A DNA stretch of 8,680 bases from Chloroflexia bacterium (lineage in GTDB: Bacteria; Chloroflexota; Chloroflexia; Thermomicrobiales; JALYUS01), in NCBI GenBank assembly GCA_025928215.1, contig JAICJW010000183.1, forward strand, positions 1 to 8,680. Direction: 5' to 3'. Made by a program: the position numbers and the translations under genes. Under the pieces are notes generated by a model. It was not told the origin of the DNA. It ran no database searches and worked only from the letters and a program-made list of their open reading frames with translations. Below are positions 1-5,288 of this stretch, in pieces. The stretch's first letter is position 1. Each line of letters opens with the position of its first letter.

Positions 1-482
1 CCGTTTCCTACCTTCTCCCAGAAGGCGCGAATCGCGGCAGTGCCGGGATCGCTGCCGCCGATGGTGTGATTCGTCTGCGTGAACCAGAGCCGCCCATCGT
101 TTGGATTGCCGACGGGCTGGAAGTTCGGGTCAGTCTTCGCCTGATCCGCCGTTTGCAGGGCGGCGAGGCGGCGACCGAGCACCTCGAAGGGCGTCCCCTT
201 GTTCTCCGCATGCTGCTCGAAGACGGCGCGCTGCAAATACTGCGTCGGGTGGCTCTTGCCGTCCTCCGATTGCTGGTCGAAGACCTTCGTGATTGGGAAG
301 CCATACTGCAACAGGCCGCCGTTCCCGTTCCAGTAATCGCGGAACTGCCCATAGAGATAATGGCCCGTATCCGCATAGTAGTCCGATGCTGCCGCGACCG
401 GCGCCGCCGGTATCACCGCAAGGAGACTGAACAGGACGAGCGCAACCATCCCCGCGCTCATCCGGCGCCCTACCATACCCAA
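1..482 (-). CDS. Secreted repeat protein, paralog of the neighbouring glycoside hydrolase; 3' part outside window
   Basis: The reading frame is open from a TTG at 482 to the left edge, giving 160 visible residues and no stop. Residues 8-32 form a signal peptide (MSAGMVALVLFSLLAVIPAA, then PVAAA). The mature part has the 'YYADTGHYL' segment and a 'LLQYGFPITKVFDQQSEDGK' segment, then 'TQYLQRAVFEQH' and 'VLGRRLAALQTAD'. Over residues 8-160 it matches the complete gene at 669-2534 at about 127 of 153 positions by my count, without gaps. The TTG is chosen because GGAGG lies 7 bp upstream (490-494) and the paralog uses a TTG at the same place; in-frame ATGs at 476 and 461 are alternatives. The paralog carries a glycoside hydrolase domain after this region, so a similar C-terminal domain outside the window is likely but not seen. 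It is exported and probably extracellular. Confidence 0.85.
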   Translation of the reverse strand, partial: MGMVGRRMSAGMVALVLFSLLAVIPAAPVAAASDYYADTGHYLYGQFRDYWNGNGGLLQYGFPITKVFDQQSEDGKSHPTQYLQRAVFEQHAENKGTPFEVLGRRLAALQTADQAKTDPNFQPVGNPNDGRLWFTQTNHTIGGSDPGTAAIRAFWEKVGN

Positions 483-519
483 AACCCTACCCTCCAAGAC
501 CCATGAGCCCCAGGGACCC
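15..519. repeat. Direct repeat copy 1 (paralogous duplication)
   Basis: This stretch is repeated at 2067-2575 at an offset of 2052 bp through the coding part, with no indel inside the coding sequence and a few bases of slippage upstream of the start codons. A block of 65 bp is identical between copies (211-275 and 2263-2327), and about 40 bp is identical over the signal peptide region. Similarity continues about 37 bp upstream of the start codons and then stops. It reflects tandem gene duplication, possibly with gene conversion. Confidence 0.85.
483..519 (-). promoter_or_regulatory. Leader and ribosome binding site of the truncated paralog, conserved with the second copy
   Basis: On the minus strand this holds GGAGG (complement of 490-494), 7 bp before the TTG at 482. 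It also holds an 18-bp block (502-519) that differs at only two positions from 2558-2575, upstream of the second paralog. Conservation of the Shine-Dalgarno sequence and of TTG in both copies supports TTG as the true start. The 520-616 stretch upstream must hold the promoter, but I see no convincing -35/-10 pair there and no GGGAACC motif. Confidence 0.6.
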
Positions 520-616
520 GCAGGCGTTCATGCACGCCACCCGCCGCGTGTACCGTACCATACCGCTTTCACCGGAATTCTCTCGTTGGTGAGGGATAGA
601 TCCCCGGTACAAAGAT

Positions 617-657
617 CGGAGAGCAGGAAGGCGCGATGATCGCCTCCCTGCTCTCCG
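617..657 (-). terminator. Hairpin terminator of the glycoside hydrolase gene
   Basis: Two 17-nt arms (617-633 and 641-657) pair with a single mismatch around a 7-nt loop. The hairpin starts 11 bases after the TAA stop (669-671) of the minus-strand gene. The downstream T-tract on the minus strand is weak (ATCTTTGT), so it may be an imperfect intrinsic terminator or an RNA 3'-end stabiliser. It separates the two paralogs into distinct transcription units. Confidence 0.7.
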
Positions 658-668
658 GGTGCTGGACG

Positions 669-2534
669 TTACTTGACCATCGTGGAGAGGGCGTAATAGG
701 CCGCACGCGGCGACCAATCACTGTTCAGGATGCCCCAACCATACTTCTCATCGCTCGGGCCGCTCGTCGTCACCTGGAAATTGAGGTTCCAGACAAACAT
801 CACGCCCATCCACGGGTACGACTTGCCGAGATCGAAAGCGCGCACGAGGTATTGCCCCTGCTGCTGATCCGAGACGTACCGCGCATACTTGTACGCATCC
901 GGCGGGTTCGCGCTGCTATCCCAGCCGGTCTCGGTCAGCCACATCTTCTTCGCTCCCTCGCCGTTCTGCTCCATTGCGGCGCGGACATCGAGGATGCGCT
1001 TGAAGTAGAAGGCGTTATTCGTCGTGTAGGAGCGCGTGCCGTCCGGATCGGTGCCGCAGGGGTTCGTCGCCGGATCGTTCGGCCAGGAGTTATCCGGCGG
1101 GTTGCAGTTCGAGCCGGGGTGCGCGCCGAGCACGTCGTAGTAGTTCTTCACCTCCGGGTGCTGTTGATACATCTTTTGCAGGTACTGCACCTCATCAATG
1201 GCGATGCTCGCATTCACCGTGCTGGTCGGCGTCATGCCGCCGAAGACGACGGTGATCTTCGGATCAACCGCCTTCAGCGTCTGATAGCCTGCCTTGAGCA
1301 CCGGCAGGTACGGGGCGGCGGGATCGTTGAGATTGACCGAGCCGCCCGTCTCGACGGCGTAGTTCTCCTCATTCCAGATCTCGTACGCGGCGATTTTGCC
1401 CTTGTAGCGGTTCGCCATGAAGCCGATGAAATCCGCGAAGTCCTGCGGGTTCGGTGGCAGGCCGCCATTCGCCGCGCCCGTCCACGATGGCGCGCTGACG
1501 GGGCTGAGCATCACATTGACCCCCGCCGACGTTGCGGCATTGACGAAGTCGTCGAGGTTCTTGACGTAGTCGTTGCCGAACTGCCCCTTGGCCGGTTCGT
1601 AACTGCTCCACCGCACCTGCTGCCGGATCCAACCGAAGCCCGCGCCGTAGACCTTACCGAACATGATGTCCTTGCCGCCTCCATCCAGGCCGGCGCCGTC
1701 CACATTGAAGCCGTAGCCTTGCCCCTGATCGCCGACATGGACATTCGCGTAGGTGCGCGCCAGCGGCTGCCCCGCGCATGGCCCCTGACCGATGCAGTCT
1801 GTCGGCGGCTGATTGGGCGGTTCGGGCGTGCGAAGCGCGGGATCGAGGTTGTCCTTATCCGCCTGCGTCACTCCCAGCAGGCCGAGTTGCACCTTGAACG
1901 GATCGGGGTTCTCCGGGTGATATTCGAGGCGGTAGCGCTCAAAATACTGCACGCGGTGCGTCTGACCATCACCCGCCGGAGCGGGCGCGTTCTGCTCGTC
2001 GAACGGCTCCGAGATCGGGTAGCCGAAGATGATGATACTGCGCTGAACATTCCCCCCACCGGCGCCCTCCCAGAAGGCGCGAATCGCCGCATTACCGGGG
2101 TCACTGCCGCCAATCGTGTGATTCGTCGCATCGAAAAAGAGCCGTCCGTCCGTCGGCTTGCCGACGGGCTGGAAATTCGGGTCAGTCTTCGCTCGATCCG
2201 CCGTTTGCAGGGCGGCGAGACGGCGACCGAGGACTTGAAACGGCGTGCCACGATTCTCGTCGTGCTGCTCGAAGACGGCGCGCTGCAAATACTGCGTCGG
2301 GTGGCTCTTGCCGTCCTCCGATTGCTGATCGAAGACCTTTGTGATCGGGAAGCCGAACTGCGCCACGCCGCCGTTGCCGTACCAGGCGTAGCGGAACTGC
2401 GCGGCGAGATAATGCCCCGTGTCCGGATAGTAATCTACCGCCGCGGCGACCGGTGCCGCCGGTATCACCGCAAGGAGACTGAACAGGACGAGCGTCGCCA
2501 GTCCCGCGCTCATCCAACGCCCGATCTTTCTCAA
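669..2534 (-). CDS. Secreted glycoside hydrolase (clan GH-A type) with N-terminal GFPIT/GYPIS repeats
   Basis: The protein has 621 residues. A signal peptide covers residues 1-32 (hydrophobic core 11-28, AAA before the cleavage region). Two related segments follow: 'QFGFPITKVFDQQ' at about 59-71 with its 'QYLQRAVFEQH' partner (81-91), and 'FGYPISEPFDEQ' at 170-181 with 'VQYFERYRLEYH' (195-206). A Pro-rich linker (236-258) leads to a TIM-barrel-like domain (about 259-621). 'YEIWNEEN' (384-391) places the probable acid/base at E389, and 'WLTETGWDS' (532-540) places the probable nucleophile at E535. This pair on strands 4 and 7 is the clan GH-A signature (GH5/GH39-like); I cannot assign family or substrate. 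Two Cys pairs (247/253, 477/493) could form disulfides outside the cell. The TTG start has GGAGG 8 bp upstream and is conserved in the paralog. It diverges from the ECF sigma gene and has a candidate ECF promoter. Confidence 0.88.
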   Translation of the reverse strand: MRKIGRWMSAGLATLVLFSLLAVIPAAPVAAAVDYYPDTGHYLAAQFRYAWYGNGGVAQFGFPITKVFDQQSEDGKSHPTQYLQRAVFEQHDENRGTPFQVLGRRLAALQTADRAKTDPNFQPVGKPTDGRLFFDATNHTIGGSDPGNAAIRAFWEGAGGGNVQRSIIIFGYPISEPFDEQNAPAPAGDGQTHRVQYFERYRLEYHPENPDPFKVQLGLLGVTQADKDNLDPALRTPEPPNQPPTDCIGQGPCAGQPLARTYANVHVGDQGQGYGFNVDGAGLDGGGKDIMFGKVYGAGFGWIRQQVRWSSYEPAKGQFGNDYVKNLDDFVNAATSAGVNVMLSPVSAPSWTGAANGGLPPNPQDFADFIGFMANRYKGKIAAYEIWNEENYAVETGGSVNLNDPAAPYLPVLKAGYQTLKAVDPKITVVFGGMTPTSTVNASIAIDEVQYLQKMYQQHPEVKNYYDVLGAHPGSNCNPPDNSWPNDPATNPCGTDPDGTRSYTTNNAFYFKRILDVRAAMEQNGEGAKKMWLTETGWDSSANPPDAYKYARYVSDQQQGQYLVRAFDLGKSYPWMGVMFVWNLNFQVTTSGPSDEKYGWGILNSDWSPRAAYYALSTMVK

Positions 2535-2575
2535 AATCCTATCCTCCGCTACTCACGATGGGCCTCAGGGACCCG
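2067..2575. repeat. Direct repeat copy 2 (paralogous duplication)
   Basis: This is the partner of 15-519, covering the first 155 codons or so of the glycoside hydrolase gene plus its leader. The identical 65-bp block is at 2263-2327. Homology ends just beyond 2575, before the candidate promoter at 2614-2642, so the two copies do not share that promoter. Confidence 0.85.
2543..2547 (-). promoter_or_regulatory. Ribosome binding site for the TTG start at 2534
   Basis: The minus strand reads GGAGG followed by 8 bp (ATAGGATT) and TTG. The next in-frame ATG (2513) has no comparable site, so this decides the unusual start codon. Confidence 0.65.
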
Positions 2576-2582
2576 ATACGCC

Positions 2583-2608
2583 GCACCCTCGGCGCACGCC
2601 GATGGTGC
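2583..2608. repeat. 26-bp palindrome in the glycoside hydrolase leader
   Basis: Two 12-nt arms (2583-2594 and 2597-2608) pair with one mismatch around only 2 bp. It lies immediately downstream of the candidate -10 element at 2614-2619, near the predicted transcription start. It could be an operator for a dimeric regulator or an RNA hairpin at the 5' end of the message. Confidence 0.55.
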
Positions 2609-2613
2609 TTACT

Positions 2614-2642
2614 ATTCCCCCGTCGTCGGCTGATCGGTTCCC
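2614..2642 (-). promoter_or_regulatory. Candidate ECF-type promoter of the glycoside hydrolase gene
   Basis: The minus strand has GGGAACC (2636-2642), 16 bp, then GGGAAT (2614-2619). GGAAC is the common -35 core for ECF sigma factors. The same arrangement precedes the ECF sigma gene (2901-2930) and the small secreted protein gene (5205-5232). The -10 half is not the usual CGTC type, so the assignment rests on the three-way similarity. Confidence 0.45.
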
Positions 2643-2699
2643 TCGTTCGGCGCATCGGTCGGCTCGATGTACGTTCGTTCTCCGCGTATGGCGGGAGTG

Positions 2700-2799
2700 C
2701 TGACATCCGGCCATACCTCGGTTCAGTGAACAAGAATCATGGTGGTGGCAGGCTGAAGCCCGCCGCCACCGGAAAAACGCTGGTATGTCCGGATGTCAG
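2700..2799. mobile_element. MITE-like or REP-like nested palindrome, 100 bp
   Basis: Terminal inverted repeats of 18 bp (2700-2717 and 2782-2799) match at 17 positions. Between them is a strong internal hairpin (2741-2770). No coding sequence fits inside. GAGT occurs just outside both ends (2695-2698 and 2800-2803), which could be a 4-bp target duplication if one extra left base is included, but so short a match may be chance. Terminal repeats with no coding capacity suggest a non-autonomous element or dispersed repeat; a paired operator is the alternative. Confidence 0.45.
2741..2770. repeat. Strong internal hairpin of the MITE-like element
   Basis: The left arm GGTGGTGGC pairs with the right arm GCCGCCACC (eight Watson-Crick pairs and one T/G). 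After an A/C mismatch, GGC pairs with GCC around a TGAA loop. On the minus strand it is followed by the T-rich ATGATTCTTGTT, so it could also stop transcription. GGCTGAAGCC cores resemble dispersed palindromes I recall from GC-rich Chloroflexota genomes; copy number cannot be judged from one copy. Confidence 0.6.
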
Positions 2800-2838
2800 G
2801 AGTATGCTTGTCAATGTCAGAGATGATGTGCATACTCC
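2799..2838. repeat. 9-bp perfect inverted repeat abutting the MITE-like element
   Basis: GGAGTATGC (2799-2807) and GCATACTCC (2830-2838) are perfect inverted copies 22 bp apart. The left arm shares its first base with the end of the 2700-2799 element. ATGTCAG at 2793-2799 is repeated directly at 2814-2820. It lies 60-100 bp upstream of the candidate promoter of the sigma gene. Confidence 0.5.
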
Positions 2839-2900
2839 GGCGTCGAGGAGGCGGGTACCGGATCGTGCGACGAGGCGACAGGGCCTTGTGATCCGCCGGA

Positions 2901-2930
2901 GGGAACCAATCCCGCGCTCGCGGGGGGATT
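2901..2930 (+). promoter_or_regulatory. Candidate autoregulated promoter of the ECF sigma gene
   Basis: GGGAACC (2901-2907) is followed after 17 bp by GGGATT (2925-2930, continuing TAA). It matches the arrangements before the glycoside hydrolase and small secreted protein genes. Transcription would begin near 2938, leaving a leader of about 48 nt. Autoregulation is common among ECF sigma factors. Confidence 0.45.
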
Positions 2931-2985
2931 TAACCGATCAGAGCGGCGCGAGAATCGCGCGGTGCGTATCGGGCAGGGGCCGTGA

Positions 2986-3621
2986 ATGACTGATGCACCG
3001 GAAATGATCGCTCTCTATCGTCGCTGCACGGCGCAGGATCGCACGGCGTTCGCGGAACTCTTCCGACAGTATCATCGGCGCGTTTTCAGCAGCGCCCTCT
3101 TCATTACGCACCGGGAGGACGCCGCGGAGGAGATCGTCCAACTCGTCTTCATTGAACTCTTCACCGCTTTCCGCCGCTTCGATCCGGGGCGTCCATTTCT
3201 GCCGTGGCTCTACCGGATCATCCACGATGTGAGCATGGACTATCTCCGGCGCGACCGGCGCGGCGCGCATCTCCCCTTGCCGGCCACGGAATGGCAGCTC
3301 GACGCGCTGCTCGGGGCCGACTCGGATCCCGGCCCGGCTGAACATGCCGAGCGCGCGGAGTTGCACGAAACGATCTGGCAGGCGTTGGAGCAACTCCCAG
3401 CGGATCACCGGGCAGTCCTCGTGCTGCGCCACTACAGCCAACTCAGCGAGGCCGAGATGGCGCAGGCATTGGGGTGTCGCCGTGGCACCATCAAGTCACG
3501 GTTACATCGGGCACATCGCGCACTCGCCACGGCGTTGGGCGAGCACCGACCGACCACAGCCTCTCCAAGGGTGGGGAACGCGACGACCAGTCGCCTGCGC
3601 ATCGCCCTGGTGGAGCAATAA
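2986..3621 (+). CDS. ECF-type RNA polymerase sigma factor
   Basis: The protein has 211 residues and two recognisable domains. Sigma-70 region 2 spans about 20-91: 'AFAELFRQYHRRVFSSALFI', then 'EDAAEEIVQLVFIELF' and the -10 recognition part 'PFLPWLYRIIHDVSMDYLRR'. Region 4 spans about 127-181: 'ALEQLPADHRAVLVLRHY', then the helix-turn-helix 'SEAEMAQALGCRRGTIKSRL' and 'HRAHRAL'. There is no region 3, as expected for ECF sigma factors. About 30 residues follow region 4, slightly more than a minimal ECF protein. It directs core RNA polymerase to a specialised promoter set, usually under an anti-sigma factor. The ATG has AGGGG (2975-2979) 6 bp upstream. The next gene starts 41 bp after its stop, so the two are probably cotranscribed. 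Confidence 0.93.
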   Translation: MTDAPEMIALYRRCTAQDRTAFAELFRQYHRRVFSSALFITHREDAAEEIVQLVFIELFTAFRRFDPGRPFLPWLYRIIHDVSMDYLRRDRRGAHLPLPATEWQLDALLGADSDPGPAEHAERAELHETIWQALEQLPADHRAVLVLRHYSQLSEAEMAQALGCRRGTIKSRLHRAHRALATALGEHRPTTASPRVGNATTSRLRIALVEQ

Positions 3622-3646
3622 GAGGAATGAGCATGCGCTACGTGAC

Positions 3647-3652
3647 AGGAGG
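3647..3652 (+). promoter_or_regulatory. Ribosome binding site selecting the ATG at 3663
   Basis: A perfect AGGAGG lies 10 bp before the ATG at 3663. In-frame ATGs at 3627 and 3633 have a weaker GAGG (3622-3625). The ATG at 3655, only 2 bp after this site, is in another frame. Confidence 0.6.
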
Positions 3653-3662
3653 AAATGACCCG

Positions 3663-4202
3663 ATGTGTGACATGTCGCCGCGTTGCGCCGATCACGGTGC
3701 GGACGAGATACGGCTCGGCCTGCTGCTGGAGCAGACGTACGCCGCGCGCGAAACGCGGCTCACCCCCCCGGACGATGCCCTCGTCAGGCTCAATGCCGCC
3801 CTCGATGCAATCGGTACATCGCCACGGCAGCACAGCGATTATCGGCGTCTGATCGGCGTTTGCGCCCTTGCGACGCTTCTGCTCTTGCTCCTGACTCCCA
3901 TTGCGCGCGCTGAATTTGCGGGCAGTGCGCGAAACGCGACGCGGTCGGCCATCATCCCGATCAACGGTACGAGCAGCGCCGGTGCTGATCCCGCCGCGAA
4001 CGGAAGCGCCGCGCTCGCTCCGGCTGCGGCCGTGGCAAGCGAAGGGCGCACCGCGACGGACCACGCCCCCACCGCCGACGTCACCGCGCCACTCGCGGCA
4101 GTGAGCGAAACCCCCTTGCGCGACCTCTTAGCGCGCGCGGGAATTCAGCCGCCTTCCCCAGACGACCGATCCTCCGGTATAGGGCAACCGCACCAGCCCT
4201 GA
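3663..4202 (+). CDS. Single-pass membrane protein downstream of the ECF sigma factor; candidate anti-sigma factor
   Basis: From the ATG at 3663 the protein has 179 residues. Residues 1-60 are polar and probably cytoplasmic, with a predicted helical stretch 'RLGLLLEQTYAARETRL' and 'DDALVRLNAALDAI'. One hydrophobic segment (about 62-82) crosses the membrane. The rest (about 84-179) is Ala/Ser/Thr/Pro-rich and low-complexity, ending in 'ETPLRDLLARAGIQPP'. I recognise no family. Position directly after an ECF sigma gene plus cytoplasm-membrane-exterior layout fits an anti-sigma factor, but the His-x3-Cys-x2-Cys zinc motif of ZAS anti-sigmas is absent; only C2, C8 and H11 sit near the start. A start at 3633 would add 10 residues. 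A secreted or sensor protein unrelated to sigma control is possible. Confidence 0.7.
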   Translation: MCDMSPRCADHGADEIRLGLLLEQTYAARETRLTPPDDALVRLNAALDAIGTSPRQHSDYRRLIGVCALATLLLLLLTPIARAEFAGSARNATRSAIIPINGTSSAGADPAANGSAALAPAAAVASEGRTATDHAPTADVTAPLAAVSETPLRDLLARAGIQPPSPDDRSSGIGQPHQP

Positions 4203-4227
4203 GCGCGCGACCGACCGGCGCGCGCTC
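4201..4227. terminator. GC hairpin at the end of the sigma operon
   Basis: GAGCGCGCG (4201-4209) and CGCGCGCTC (4219-4227) form a perfect 9-bp stem with a 9-nt loop that overlaps the TGA stop (4200-4202). There is no T-tract, so it is only a possible terminator. It sits in the 107-bp gap between convergent genes and could act on both strands. Confidence 0.45.
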
Positions 4228-4309
4228 CATGCTCGATGGCCCGTATGATGCGCCAGTCCGCAATGCGAACGAGCCGCCGCTTCGCCATCGTCGGTGAAAC
4301 CAATCCTCG

Positions 4310-5101
4310 TTAGCCGTTATTGTGTACCCAGTCGAAGAAGTGTTGGCCGATATTTCCCATTTCGACGCGGAAGTCCGGTGGGTTGCCCTCGGTATAGGTC
4401 AGTACGCGCCGCTCGAAGACCTGCACGGCAATCGCCCGCTCGACGCCGCCGACCGTGAAATATGCCGCGAACGGCTCCGAGATGGCGAGGCCGATCGTAT
4501 CGCTCCCCGCCTGTGTCCGGTACGCTGCGAAAGCGGCGAGGACGTTGTGTTGCGTGGTGGTGTCGTAGGTGCCGTTCGCGAGGGGGCCACCGGGACTCGC
4601 CGGCTTCGGGCTGACGATCAGGCTATTGCTCTTGTCGAAGAGGAGGGCGATCTCTTGCCCGGGCTTGGGGTCGTGCGGCGCGAGGAGTTGGGAGCGATTC
4701 TCCGCGATCGTCCGATACGAGGGGCCGAGGCCATCGGCGTCGCCGGCGATCTTGACGAGTGAGGGCGCGACGTGCCGGAACGACGCGTCTCCTTGCTGGA
4801 TATCGCCCGTCACCATCTGGGTGGCGAGCAACCCGAATGTGACCTGTCCATTCGTCACTTCCATCCGCCCTTTATCAAAGTACTGAACGAGCCGCGTGCC
4901 ACCATTGTATGGCTCCTGAAGGCCGTTGGACGCGGTGCCGAGCGGCCCCCAGAAATTCGGCAATCTGCTCTCATCCGCATGCCAGATGGATGCGAACTGC
5001 GGGTCCGCGAAGTTCTGGGCAGCGGCTACATCGGTGGGAGCGAACGAGGCGACAACGATCACGGCGCAGATCAGCAGGAACGATCGAAGCGATCCGCTCA
5101 C
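4310..5101 (-). CDS. Small secreted protein with C-terminal FERR...GNIGQHFF block
   Basis: The protein has 263 residues. A signal peptide covers residues 1-28 (hydrophobic 8-20, AAA at 26-28 before QN). Two similar parts follow: 'RLVQYFDKGRMEVTNGQVTFGLLA' (70-93) and 'IGLAISEPFAAYFTVGGVE' with 'AVQVFERRVLTYTEGNPPDF' (203-244), ending 'VEMGNIGQHFFDW'. The ISEPF and QYF/QVFER patterns echo the second repeat of the glycoside hydrolase ('YPISEPF', 'QYFERYRLEYHPENP'), suggesting a shared surface module without the catalytic domain. No catalytic motif is visible; I recall similar secreted proteins of unknown function in Chloroflexota. The GTG start has GGGAGG (complement of 5108-5113) 6 bp upstream. 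It has its own candidate ECF-type promoter and converges with the sigma operon. Confidence 0.82.
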   Translation of the reverse strand: MSGSLRSFLLICAVIVVASFAPTDVAAAQNFADPQFASIWHADESRLPNFWGPLGTASNGLQEPYNGGTRLVQYFDKGRMEVTNGQVTFGLLATQMVTGDIQQGDASFRHVAPSLVKIAGDADGLGPSYRTIAENRSQLLAPHDPKPGQEIALLFDKSNSLIVSPKPASPGGPLANGTYDTTTQHNVLAAFAAYRTQAGSDTIGLAISEPFAAYFTVGGVERAIAVQVFERRVLTYTEGNPPDFRVEMGNIGQHFFDWVHNNG

Positions 5102-5204
5102 CCTTTGCCTCCCTCACACGAAAAACGCGGCATGAACCGGGAGCCATCAATCTCTCTACGATCATCGCGTTTCCCGTAGATGATGCGCCTTCCCACAGAG
5201 ATAT

Positions 5205-5232
5205 ATCCCGCCCTCGGCCCGTGCCGGTTCCC
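5205..5232 (-). promoter_or_regulatory. Candidate ECF-type promoter of the small secreted protein gene
   Basis: The minus strand has GGGAACC (5226-5232), 16 bp, then GGGAT followed by ATATC (5205-5209 and beyond). It is the third copy of the arrangement found before the glycoside hydrolase and sigma genes. The predicted leader is long, about 95 nt. Confidence 0.42.
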
Positions 5233-5255
5233 TGGGAGCAGAACTTGGTAATTAT

Positions 5256-5287
5256 CCGCCCGTTCACGCGCCGTGCGAGCGTGGCGG
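5256..5287 (-). terminator. Weak hairpin after the AI-2E family gene
   Basis: CACGC (5265-5269) pairs with GCGTG (5279-5283), and CCGC (5256-5259) with GCGG (5284-5287), leaving a one-sided bulge. On the minus strand it begins just after the TGA (5289-5291) and is followed by ATAATTACC. The stem is short and imperfect, so readthrough into the next gene is possible. Confidence 0.25.
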
Positions 5288-5288
5288 C

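Noticed and set aside
636..2633. Open frame of 665 codons on the plus strand, opposite the glycoside hydrolase
   Set aside because: It is the mirror of a strongly biased GC-rich gene. The translation is Arg/Val/Ile-rich with no motif, while the minus-strand frame has a signal peptide, catalytic motifs and a good ribosome binding site.
2558..2989. Open frame of 143 codons whose stop overlaps the sigma ATG (ATGA)
   Set aside because: It runs through the palindromes and both candidate promoters, is Arg-rich and unlike any family, and its first bases are the duplicated leader of the glycoside hydrolase. The overlap is probably chance.
3474..3662. Longer N-terminus for the membrane protein, starting inside the sigma gene
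   Set aside because: It would overlap the sigma coding sequence by about 150 bp, the added residues are a frame-shifted reading of region 4, and a perfect AGGAGG favours the ATG at 3663.
3655..3852. Short frame starting MTRCVTC with a CxxC pair
   Set aside because: Its ATG is only 2 bp from the Shine-Dalgarno sequence, and the frame lacks the membrane segment and has an Arg-rich random-looking translation.
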